NCBI RefSeq assembly: GCF_022819085.1
Contig: NZ_JALHAG010000009.1
Coordinates: 62,001 to 126,000, forward strand
Source: Planococcus ruber
GTDB lineage: Bacteria > Bacillota > Bacilli > Bacillales_A > Planococcaceae
DNA length: 64,000 bases
Reading direction: 5' to 3'
Of the stretch, positions 16,535-23,921 are shown piece by piece. A program made the translations under genes and the position numbers. The notes under the pieces are model-generated. The model was given only the letters and a program-made list of their open reading frames with translations, was not told where the DNA came from and did not search any database. Every line of letters starts with the position of its first letter. The stretch's first letter is position 1.

Positions 16535-18211
16535 TTAAGGCATTTCATCCAGCATCGAACTTGGGAATTCAAAAAGTTTCGCAGCGTCTCCGCCATCATC
16601 CCATACATTCGCATTCGTCCACTTCAAACTGTTCGGCGGCTGATGGACAGCATTCGGCCCAGAAGTGATATCAACGCTCTGGCCCGAGCGGAGAATAAAA
16701 CCATCCGGGAATTTAAAGGTTTCGTTGCCTTTCACACTGACCAAAGTGAATCCGGTCATATCGGCATTCACCCGGTCGTAGTTCGTCAGCGTGACCACTT
16801 CCGCTTTCAAATCTTTCTTCACAATGCGAATATCCGGAACGAGCTGGCCATAGCCAAATAAGTAGCGGTTCACATTCATCCGCATGAATTCATCGGTGAT
16901 CACGTAGATGACATTGCCTTGATTATGCGTATCGTAAATATCCGATCCGCTTGCCCGAAGGTCATTCACGACGCTGTCGTCTGGCTTCCCGGAATAGGAC
17001 AGGATCGCCATGCGCGCTTTTACTTCATCAATCAGCGGATACGTGTAATAGGTTTCTTTTCCGTGATGCGGCACTTGCAACACGTCCGCTTTCAAGTCGT
17101 ATTTATCGACCAAGTGCTGCTGGACTTCCGGTGTCGCATCTCCAGCTAAGAGAAAATCCCATAAATCGCTCGTCATTTTCAAGACCATTCCGCCGTCATC
17201 CGCAGTTTCCGCTTTTGGGTCTGCGTGGAGGACTTGAATCGCAACTGAAGCATCCAGTGACAGGTTGTCACCGGTTTTTGCCGTTTTTACAGCGATATTA
17301 TTTTGTTGAATCGCATTTTCGTAATCTTTGAAACCAACCGGATCTATCGGCAATCCGCTTTCATAAACTTTTTGGACGCCATAGTTCTCAATTACCCACG
17401 CGGCTCCGCCCATATGTTCAGGATCCGGATGCGTCAAAATCAGCGCATCGATCGGACGCGCACCGATTTCTTTTAAAGCACGGCTAATCTGTTCCGCATT
17501 GGGGCCGGCATCAATGAGGACCGCCCGCCCGTCTGCGTACTCTACATATGTCGCATCGCCTTGCCCGACATCGAGAAACGCCACTTCCACTTCATCAGGA
17601 CCGACACCGAATTCGTTTAAATTCATCGCCCGTGCAGTGAATGCCGCAAACTGTTCCCGCGTCAGCGTTTCAGCCGGGCGGAACATGTTTTGCTCATAGC
17701 CAGCTGCAACGCCCCATGCGGATAGCTTCTGAATTGCATGGTAAGCTTTCATCCCTTTTTGGACATCAAAGAAATATTCCGGTTCGCCTTCATAGCCCCA
17801 ATCAAACGCACGGGAAATGAAAATCGCCATTTCCGCCCGCGTCACCGTTTTAGCCGGTTTGAACGTGCCGTCCGGATAGCCGCTGATGATCCCTTCTTTT
17901 ACAAGCTTCTCAATATAGCCGCTCGAAACGATAGAAGCGTCTACATCTTTAAATGGTGTATTTTGCTTCTCGGCAGAATAGCCAAGCGCTTTGCCAAGCA
18001 TGATCGCCGCCTGCCCGCGCGTCACCCCCGCTTTCGGCTGAAATTTTCCATCCGTAAAACCGGTAATGACTCCTTCATCCGAAAGATACTGGATTTCTTT
18101 ATGGAAGCGATTGGCGTCGCTCACATCGGGAAATCCGGCTGCTGAAGATGGAGATGCGGAAAAACTTGAAACGAATAATGTGGCTGCTAAAGCTAGTCCT
18201 AATTTCTTCAA
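16535..18211 (-). CDS. Surface protein: three SLH domains, ComEC-like metallo-beta-lactamase domain, lamin-tail domain
   Basis: About 558 residues. A signal peptide (KKLGLALAATLFVSSF, then SSAAG) leads to three SLH repeats (roughly residues 27-205; PDGTFKPAKTVTRAEMA is typical) that anchor to cell-wall polymer. Next comes a metallo-beta-lactamase domain of the ComEC/Rec2 type, with FLDVGQGDA, then THPDPEHMGG holding the metal ligands and LLAGDA and PHHGK. The last about 95 residues look like an immunoglobulin-like lamin-tail domain. The start is TTG 18211, behind AAGGGGGA; a longer frame to 18244 lacks a ribosome site. Likely a cell-surface nuclease or phosphodiesterase; the reaction is inferred. 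Confidence 0.8.
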   Translation of the reverse strand: MKKLGLALAATLFVSSFSASPSSAAGFPDVSDANRFHKEIQYLSDEGVITGFTDGKFQPKAGVTRGQAAIMLGKALGYSAEKQNTPFKDVDASIVSSGYIEKLVKEGIISGYPDGTFKPAKTVTRAEMAIFISRAFDWGYEGEPEYFFDVQKGMKAYHAIQKLSAWGVAAGYEQNMFRPAETLTREQFAAFTARAMNLNEFGVGPDEVEVAFLDVGQGDATYVEYADGRAVLIDAGPNAEQISRALKEIGARPIDALILTHPDPEHMGGAAWVIENYGVQKVYESGLPIDPVGFKDYENAIQQNNIAVKTAKTGDNLSLDASVAIQVLHADPKAETADDGGMVLKMTSDLWDFLLAGDATPEVQQHLVDKYDLKADVLQVPHHGKETYYTYPLIDEVKARMAILSYSGKPDDSVVNDLRASGSDIYDTHNQGNVIYVITDEFMRMNVNRYLFGYGQLVPDIRIVKKDLKAEVVTLTNYDRVNADMTGFTLVSVKGNETFKFPDGFILRSGQSVDITSGPNAVHQPPNSLKWTNANVWDDGGDAAKLFEFPSSMLDEMP

Positions 18212-18302
18212 TCGAAATCCCCCTTTTATAGCTAAGAATAACATAATATTCCATTATAGTTCTCATTATTTTTTTAGAAAGAAACCCAGCTTCCACTATA
18301 TA

Positions 18303-18334
18303 AATACCCCAGTTCCCTTGAACTGGGGTATTCT
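18303..18334 (-). terminator. Hairpin downstream of the small membrane protein gene
   Basis: Perfect 12-base arms AATACCCCAGTT (18303-18314) and AACTGGGGTATT (18321-18332) with a six-base loop. The T tract on the minus strand is short, so its strength as a terminator is uncertain. Confidence 0.6.
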
Positions 18335-18343
18335 GTATAAACT

Positions 18344-18790
18344 TCAATTGGGTAGCGAATCGGCTTCGTCTTTCTTTTCATAGTCAATCGGCAATGCGGC
18401 TGATGTAAGGATGAGGATGTAAAATGGATATACGAAAAGTCCCGCTATCATCATAAGACCCGAAGCAGGATTTGGCATATCGCCCCCATCGTTTATGGGG
18501 AAAAGCGTCGCAATCCCGTAAATGTACAGAACAAAATAAGGCAGCCACAAAATAACGGTCCAGTAATTTGAATTCTTCCTTCCCAACCACTTCTGAATGA
18601 GCGTATAGAATAGTAGCGTACCTAGCGTCACTTCAAGAAGCAAGATGATTCCAGTTAGCCTATTTACCGTCCCGATTTCCATGTTCGCAACCTGGCTGAT
18701 TCTGTAAACATTCAACATCAATTCAACGGGGATAGCGATCATAAGCGCATATAGCATACTTACTGCATTCAGCTTCCAAAATTGCTTCAT
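18344..18790 (-). CDS. Four-helix membrane protein, family unknown
   Basis: 148 residues with four hydrophobic helices (about 9-30, 44-66, 76-97, 110-135) and a short charged C-terminus. GGGGGAGATG-type ribosome site just before ATG 18790. It follows the AraC-type regulator by 21 bases and may be its co-transcribed partner. No known family recognised. Confidence 0.6.
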   Translation of the reverse strand: MKQFWKLNAVSMLYALMIAIPVELMLNVYRISQVANMEIGTVNRLTGIILLLEVTLGTLLFYTLIQKWLGRKNSNYWTVILWLPYFVLYIYGIATLFPINDGGDMPNPASGLMMIAGLFVYPFYILILTSAALPIDYEKKDEADSLPN

Positions 18791-18811
18791 CTCCCCCCCC
18801 TCATTTCTCCT

Positions 18812-19699
18812 TCATTCGCTAAAGTCTAAATTAACCGGCTGCGCTGGCAACTGTGCTTCCGAAAGCATATTGGTCGTCGGCACGTTCGGCCCCACTTCTT
18901 CAAAACGAAAGCCGTCCGCCCAAACTTTGCCACCGCCAATCAGCAAAACGCCGAAATGGATAGAAGTGCTGTCTTCCGGAACGTCGAGCACGATCGAGTA
19001 ATGATTCCAATCGGTTGTACCTTGAATCGACCGATTGTCCATATTATCGAACTGGACCGTATCCCCCGAAGCGTTATCGATTCGAAGCCAAGCCCCACAT
19101 TTATCTGCCTGTTCCGTTTTCAAAAAACAGGAAAGCTTAATCCGTTTGCCAATAAATTCGCGCGCCTGAAACCCTTGCATCATCGTCGCAAATTGCTGCT
19201 CATTTACCTCTGCTTTGGCGTACAATAATCCAGATTTCGTTCCCGTATGGTACACCGCTGAATCCGACATCAATTCATACAACTCTGGATTCGATCCGCT
19301 CAAAATCCATCCTTTTACTTGTTCACTTGTCGCCATCATTTCTTCCTCCTCCATCATTCTGACAGCTCGCATCAGTTTTCGGTATTTCCCAGGCGACACA
19401 GCATACACTTCTTTGAATGCCCGCGTAAAGGCTTCCTGTGACTGAAAATGAAATTGAAAAGCAATCGCGATAATCGATTCATCACTATACAAGAGAAGCA
19501 TCGAAGCCATCGCTAACCGGCGCATCCGGATGTATTCGCCAATCGTCCTGCCTGTCTCTTCTTTGAACACCCGCAATAAATGGTATTTTGAATACCCGAC
19601 GGCTCGCGGAAACAAATCGAGCGGAAGTTCTTCCTGCAGCTGGCTTTCAATATACGAAATCGTCCTTTGCGTCACTTCACTGTACTGCATCCTGTTCAC
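18812..19699 (-). CDS. AraC-family regulator with N-terminal DNA-binding domain
   Basis: A 295-residue regulator. The two helix-turn-helices are at the N-terminus (residues 8-105; LDLFPRAVGYSKYHLLRVF and IIAIAFQFHFQSQEAFTRAF), the reverse of the classical order. The C-terminal 160 residues look like a beta-sandwich (GAWLRIDNASGDTVQF, DWNHYSIVLDVPEDSTSIHF), similar to carbohydrate-binding modules, and presumably sense a ligand. GAGGTGA precedes ATG 19699. It lies next to the DRT cassette but in normal host composition. Confidence 0.8.
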   Translation of the reverse strand: MNRMQYSEVTQRTISYIESQLQEELPLDLFPRAVGYSKYHLLRVFKEETGRTIGEYIRMRRLAMASMLLLYSDESIIAIAFQFHFQSQEAFTRAFKEVYAVSPGKYRKLMRAVRMMEEEEMMATSEQVKGWILSGSNPELYELMSDSAVYHTGTKSGLLYAKAEVNEQQFATMMQGFQAREFIGKRIKLSCFLKTEQADKCGAWLRIDNASGDTVQFDNMDNRSIQGTTDWNHYSIVLDVPEDSTSIHFGVLLIGGGKVWADGFRFEEVGPNVPTTNMLSEAQLPAQPVNLDFSE

Positions 19700-19860
19700 C
19701 TCAAAATGATCATACCGAAAATGGAGAAGGTTTTTTTGATGGAAATTGCTAAATTGAGAAAATGGTGTCTCTAATTTCCTCTAGAATCTAAGCAATTATT
19801 TAAGCAAAGTAAAAAATATATTATTCTTTTCAAAACTTTTCGATTATTTAAATTTCAATA

Positions 19861-19905
19861 TAAAAAAGCAACCTTAGTTCAATTTGATATTGAATAAGTG
19901 TTACT
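19861..19905 (-). terminator. Terminator after the first reverse transcriptase (left bound of the cassette)
   Basis: On the minus strand AGTAAC-A-CTTA-TTCAAT pairs with ATTGAA-C-TAAG-GTTGCT (16 pairs including one G-U, one bulge on each side), followed by TTTTTT. It ends the RT1 transcript about 80 bases after its stop and marks the left limit of recognisable cassette parts. Confidence 0.75.
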
Positions 19906-19986
19906 TCAAATAAATCTTATATTAGTTTGAACTTAAACGTTCAAATTTATTTTTATTAAAATTTATCGAATCTTATAAAAGTACTT

Positions 19987-21153
19987 TCATGTTTTCTGAT
20001 AAAGAATTTTAAATATCTTTCTCGCAAATTCTTTTGAATCAAGTCCTTCTGGATTAAACTGTAGTCTATTTCCAATCTTTTGCTGCTGCGTTTTTGTTAG
20101 CTTTAAATAGTCATATCTTTTTTTCATGAAAATTTCTTCCTTATTATCACTAAATAAATTTAATAATAAATGGGTTTTAGCAGAGTTCAAGCCTAGAGAC
20201 AGGATAATACCTTTATATTTTTTAATAAAATGAAATAAATTATCATAATTATTAATAAATCTATAGTGATAAGCTAAACCAGATTTCATCTTATTATTCA
20301 TTTTACTAACAGTCGTTATACCATATAACTCATTTAATAATTTATAATATAATCTCCAAAAATCTATATTTCTTCTTTTGCCTTTTCTGAAATCATACAA
20401 TAATATATTAAGACGTTTCTCATATTTTTTTAACTTTACATCAGATATTTTAATGACTAATTTCTCTTGTAGAGTAGTAAAGTTATAACCTAAATATGTA
20501 AAGTTCAAATCTGAATTTTTATTTATTTGCTTCGAGTCATATAAATAGTAACTAGTCTTAGTTTTCAACTTATTGATACTTAATTTTTGGGATTTTAGAA
20601 TTTCTTTTATACTTCTTTTAATACCGTTTGCATATATCGACCGATCTTCTACTTCTAGAAAATCACAATATTTGATACAAATAATATCATCAACATATCT
20701 AAAATACACAATTGGATTTATTTCCATTTGTATTTTATTATCAATATATTCTACATAGAATTCAGCTAAATGATTGGAAAAAGGAAGTCCTAAAGGCACG
20801 CCTTTATACTTGTTATTTAATAATATCTGTTTTAATATGACCATGGATTCCTGTGACAATACATTTGAACTGTTAATTTTTCGATATAGTCTATGCTTAT
20901 CAATAGTTGGATAGAAATTTTTAATATCACTTCTAGTAACTGAAATATTCATTCTAGGCATAGAATAATATTTAAAGTCACCATGTACTAGTGTAGAAAT
21001 TATTGATTTAATAATTAAATCTCTATTTGGCATCTTTATAGCATACTTATTTCTTATTTCAGTCATAACCTCATTAAAACTTTTTTTAAAAGGCTCATTT
21101 ACTAGATGAAAAGTCCTTTTGTTAGTTCTTATTGTGTTTAATTTAAACTTCAA
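19987..21153 (-). CDS. drt3a: Defence-associated reverse transcriptase, Drt3a (UG3)-like
   Basis: A 388-residue compact RT. Motif A is SDIKNFYPTID (Asp76), motif B KGVPLGLPFSN (118-127), motif C FRYVDD (catalytic Asp155/156), motif D LSINKLKTK (191-199), and LGY (221-223). There is no maturase, nuclease or integrase domain, so it is not a group II intron or retroelement polymerase. The start is TTG 21153 behind AAAGGAA; the in-between ATG is out of frame. It follows a structured RNA element with an ACACACA tract on the same strand. Codons are very AT-rich, unlike the neighbours. A UG3/Drt3a assignment fits the size, the partner RT and the RNA, but needs a phylogeny. Confidence 0.75.
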   Translation of the reverse strand: MKFKLNTIRTNKRTFHLVNEPFKKSFNEVMTEIRNKYAIKMPNRDLIIKSIISTLVHGDFKYYSMPRMNISVTRSDIKNFYPTIDKHRLYRKINSSNVLSQESMVILKQILLNNKYKGVPLGLPFSNHLAEFYVEYIDNKIQMEINPIVYFRYVDDIICIKYCDFLEVEDRSIYANGIKRSIKEILKSQKLSINKLKTKTSYYLYDSKQINKNSDLNFTYLGYNFTTLQEKLVIKISDVKLKKYEKRLNILLYDFRKGKRRNIDFWRLYYKLLNELYGITTVSKMNNKMKSGLAYHYRFINNYDNLFHFIKKYKGIILSLGLNSAKTHLLLNLFSDNKEEIFMKKRYDYLKLTKTQQQKIGNRLQFNPEGLDSKEFARKIFKILYQKT

Positions 21154-21168
21154 TATATCATTCCTTTC

Positions 21169-21373
21169 AATAGCTTACTTCACCTACAAATAAAGCTAGA
21201 TATTAACTACCTTTATTTGTAGATGCTAAGTAAATACTTTGTACGATATGGAAATCGTCATCTTGTGTGTACCACATTAACATAATGCAATAAGTCTACT
21301 TCATATGAGAAGCAGTTAATGGGTTAAAGATCGAATTAACGAAAGTAAGCTATTTCACAGAGGTTTTCTGCTA
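21169..21373 (-). ncRNA. Structured ncRNA of the RT system, with ACACACA putative template
   Basis: Between the two RTs, on the strand of RT1. A perfect 12-base inverted repeat (21169-21180 with 21343-21354) closes a domain of 186 bases. Inside: a GTTAAT/ATTAAC stem (21315-21320, 21335-21340), CTTC/GAAG (21299-21302, 21309-21312), ACGAT/ATCGT (21243-21247, 21254-21258), and a perfect 12-base hairpin (21184-21195, 21211-21222). A minus-strand ACACACA tract (21264-21270) lies between stems. The 5' end near 21373 is deduced from the promoter. DRT3 systems are reported, as I recall, to use a conserved ACACAC template in their ncRNA, which is what prompted this reading. Confidence 0.7.
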
Positions 21374-21379
21374 ATATAG

Positions 21380-21408
21380 ATTTTAGTATATAATTACAAT
21401 TAATTCAA
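21380..21408 (-). promoter_or_regulatory. Promoter of the ncRNA / RT1 transcript
   Basis: TTGAAT (21403-21408), 17-base spacer, TAAAAT (21380-21385) on the minus strand. Transcription would start near 21373, about 20 bases before the closing stem of the ncRNA, and continue into RT1. Confidence 0.55.
21389..21394 (+). promoter_or_regulatory. Candidate -10 box for the second reverse transcriptase
   Basis: TATAAT on the plus strand, 33 bases before the ATG of RT2. No convincing -35 was found at 16-18 bases. It overlaps the opposite promoter, so the two transcripts probably compete or are co-regulated. Confidence 0.4.
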
Positions 21409-21427
21409 CAAGTGGAAAGAGGTAGCT

Positions 21428-23371
21428 ATGAGAGAAAACTTATTTTTCAGAACAGAAACTTTACCTGAGGAAATTCCTATACTATTTAATAATAAAAATT
21501 TATATCAAAATTTTAACAGGGGGATTTTAAATTCTATAATTGATAAAGAAAATGATAAGAAGAAAATATTTTCAAGTGTTATTACCGTTCCATATTATTT
21601 TTATATTCCTAAAAATAATTCTGATCAAAGAAAAATGTCTTTATTACATCCATTTGCACAGTTACAGATGTTTAAATATATTTTGAGATATGAACAAATG
21701 ATAGTTTCTTTTTGTAAGCAGTCTAAATATAGTGTTAGGTCCCCTATTATTCGCAATAATCCAGTATTTAATATAACTCAAGCAATTAAAAAAGAAACTA
21801 CAAAAATCGAAGAAGAATTTAATTTTACAAATGAACAATCAATTACGAGTGAAGAAACAGCGGAATATTTTCATAATTACTTTTCATATAAAAACTTCAA
21901 AAAAATCACTGATTTACATAAATCTAATAAATTTAAAAGGGATCTTTACAAGTATAATCATTTTAAGAAACTTGATATACAAAACTTTTTCAGTAGTATA
22001 TATTCTCATTCTATCGCTTGGGCCATATTTGGTGATAAATCAATTGCAAAAAGATATAAGGGTCCCACCTACGATAATATATTTCCTAATGCATCTGATA
22101 AAATTTGTCAGATAATTAATTTCAATGAAACGAACGGTATTGTCGTTGGCCCTGAATTCTCACGAGTTATTTCTGAAGTATTATTATCAAGAGTAGATAT
22201 TGACTTATACAAAGCCCTTGAAATAGAAAATTTAATTAAAGAAAAAGATTATAAAATATATCGTTTTATGGACGATTACCATATTTTTTTTAATGAAAGT
22301 AAAACTATTAAATTAATCGAAGAAAATTTAATTAAAAGTCTAGACTCCTATAACCTTAAGTTAAATTTAAGCAAAAGCTCTTTACAAAACAAACCTTTCC
22401 AATTTAATGACGTGGCAATTACAAAGCTTATTTACATTATTGACACTTATAAAATTTCCGAAGACGAAAACCCTTTTAAGTTTCGTTCTAAATTACAAAA
22501 AATAAGAGATAATATTGAATTACTTATTTTAGAACATCCAAATTCTACGACAAAGATATTAAATTACTTTCTTAAATATATAAGAAGTGTTATTAAGTTT
22601 GAAAACGATAAAATATCATTATCCATAATCTTAGAATTAATAACTAACATTTATTCACTGAAAATTAATTATCATAGTACTCATAATTTAATTGCTACTT
22701 ATGCAATGTTAAGCCAAAAGATTAAAAGAATTAAATCAGAAGATATTTTAGATGATATTGAAGAAGAAAAATTGGAGAAAATAAAATATTTAGAAGAAAA
22801 GTTTTTTCAACATTTATTTATTTTATTAAGAAATAATTTCAATCATATCCCACAAATGTATGACATATTCATATATATGAAAGCATTACCTAAAAAAATT
22901 AGCTCAGACTTCCTCTGCAAGACTATTCAAAAATATAGTGGTAATTATTTCGTATTGTGCTCTATAGCATACTATATATTAGACGACGATTTAAAAGCTG
23001 TTCAATCAAATTTTAAAACTGTTCTAAAGGTGTTAACGACTTCAATCCATACTTTTATTTCAAATTACAAGAACAAAGGTGCAGATTATATTTTCTTTGA
23101 AAGTGATTACTTTTATTTACTGAATGATTTCTCATATTATCCAGGCTTTAATGCTGAGTTCAAATTAAATTTAAGAACAACTCTATTAGAAGGATCCTCT
23201 TATAAAAAGATTTTTTCTTCATTATCAGATCGTGAAATCCTATTAAATAATATCATTGAAAAAATTACACAAAGTTCATATTATGATTGGGGGAAAACTT
23301 CAGATTACTTCATCAAAGAAATTGCAAAAAAAAGTTCAAACTTATTAAATCGGAGACAAGGATATAATTAA
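21428..23371 (+). CDS. drt3b: Defence-associated reverse transcriptase, Drt3b (UG8)-like, with helical C-terminal domain
   Basis: A 647-residue RT of the UG/Abi group. The N-terminal QRKMSLLHPFAQLQMF (67-82) is typical of Abi-like RTs. Motif A KLDIQNFFSSIY (Asp183), motif B GIVVGPEFSRVIS (237-249), motif C FMDDY (Asp282/283, with Phe-Met in place of Tyr-Val), motif D LNLSKSS. Residues from about 330 to 647 are almost entirely helical with no known enzyme motif, like the alpha-repeat tails of AbiA/AbiK-type RTs. AGAGG precedes ATG 21428. It is divergent from RT1 across the ncRNA region. Very AT-rich. UG8/Drt3b is the best guess; AbiA-like is the alternative. Confidence 0.75.
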   Translation: MRENLFFRTETLPEEIPILFNNKNLYQNFNRGILNSIIDKENDKKKIFSSVITVPYYFYIPKNNSDQRKMSLLHPFAQLQMFKYILRYEQMIVSFCKQSKYSVRSPIIRNNPVFNITQAIKKETTKIEEEFNFTNEQSITSEETAEYFHNYFSYKNFKKITDLHKSNKFKRDLYKYNHFKKLDIQNFFSSIYSHSIAWAIFGDKSIAKRYKGPTYDNIFPNASDKICQIINFNETNGIVVGPEFSRVISEVLLSRVDIDLYKALEIENLIKEKDYKIYRFMDDYHIFFNESKTIKLIEENLIKSLDSYNLKLNLSKSSLQNKPFQFNDVAITKLIYIIDTYKISEDENPFKFRSKLQKIRDNIELLILEHPNSTTKILNYFLKYIRSVIKFENDKISLSIILELITNIYSLKINYHSTHNLIATYAMLSQKIKRIKSEDILDDIEEEKLEKIKYLEEKFFQHLFILLRNNFNHIPQMYDIFIYMKALPKKISSDFLCKTIQKYSGNYFVLCSIAYYILDDDLKAVQSNFKTVLKVLTTSIHTFISNYKNKGADYIFFESDYFYLLNDFSYYPGFNAEFKLNLRTTLLEGSSYKKIFSSLSDREILLNNIIEKITQSSYYDWGKTSDYFIKEIAKKSSNLLNRRQGYN

Positions 23372-23420
23372 GTCCTTTTTATAAGTTTAATACCCAAATA
23401 AAATAATAGCTCCAAATGTA

Positions 23421-23465
23421 AAAAGATCGGAAGCCTTTAATAATTAAAGGCTTCCGATCTTTTTA
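23421..23465. terminator. Bidirectional terminator between RT2 and ssrA
   Basis: Perfect 20-base arms (23421-23440 and 23444-23463) with a three-base loop; A run on one side, T run on the other, so it can end RT2 (plus) and the tmRNA precursor (minus). It is the right limit of the cassette. Confidence 0.9.
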
Positions 23466-23484
23466 AAATTCTTACTCTTATGAA

Positions 23485-23835
23485 TGGAGACGGCGGGAGT
23501 CGAACCCGCGTCCAGAAACTCCGCTACTTGAGCGTCTACGCGTGTAGCTTATCCATTTAGGTTTCGCGCAGTACTATGCCGATAAGCAGGCGTCGTATGC
23601 GCTAACTTGAAAATCTCTTGCCGACAGCTCAAGTTGCACTGCCGACCGTATCCCACTAAAGTTGAGCTCTACACAGCCACATGGGTGATGGATGCTAAGA
23701 GCAGATCCGAGCTTACGCTGCGAATGCTAGGTTTTGGTTTGTTTTGCCAGTTACTATAGTTACGTTGGTGACGGAGCCGATCCTCCGACGCGCGACCCAA
23801 GCCCAGATCATCCCTGTCGAATCCGTAACGTCCCC
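23485..23835 (-). ncRNA. ssrA: tmRNA (ssrA)
   Basis: Transfer-messenger RNA, 351 bases. The 5' end GGGGACG pairs with CGTCTCC at the 3' end; the 3' terminus has encoded CCA and a T-arm GTTCGACTC. The early GGATTCGACAGGGATG segment is typical. The tag frame (23748 down to 23713) reads GKTNQNLAFAA then TAA, so with the charged alanine the proteolysis tag is (A)GKTNQNLAFAA. It works with SmpB, encoded next upstream, to rescue stalled ribosomes. Confidence 0.97.
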
Positions 23836-23883
23836 TCATATAAAAGGGAACACGGAAGATGTTAGCTTCGGTGTTATAAATTA

Positions 23884-23912
23884 ATTATAGGGCAATAGGG
23901 ACTAAATATCAA
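23884..23912 (-). promoter_or_regulatory. ssrA promoter
   Basis: TTGATA (23907-23912), 17-base spacer, TATAAT (23884-23889). Transcription would begin about 40 bases before the mature tmRNA, leaving a 5' leader for RNase P to remove. It starts 10 bases past the smpB stop, so ssrA can be made independently. Confidence 0.8.
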
Positions 23913-23921
23913 GAAAAGCGA

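Noticed and set aside
21169-21354. The ncRNA on the plus strand, leading into RT2
   Set aside because: The tract would read GUGUGU, the promoter and the ribosome site fit the minus strand, and the 3' arm abuts the RT1 leader. Plus-strand transcription is not excluded but is less likely.
19987-23371. Retron, group II intron or diversity-generating retroelement
   Set aside because: No maturase or HNH domain, no intron ends, no template/variable repeat pair and no retron-like effector. Two different RTs with an AC-tract RNA fit DRT better.
19700-23484. Prophage remnant or integrative island with integrase
   Set aside because: No integrase, no phage structural genes, and no copy of the tmRNA 3' end at the left boundary.
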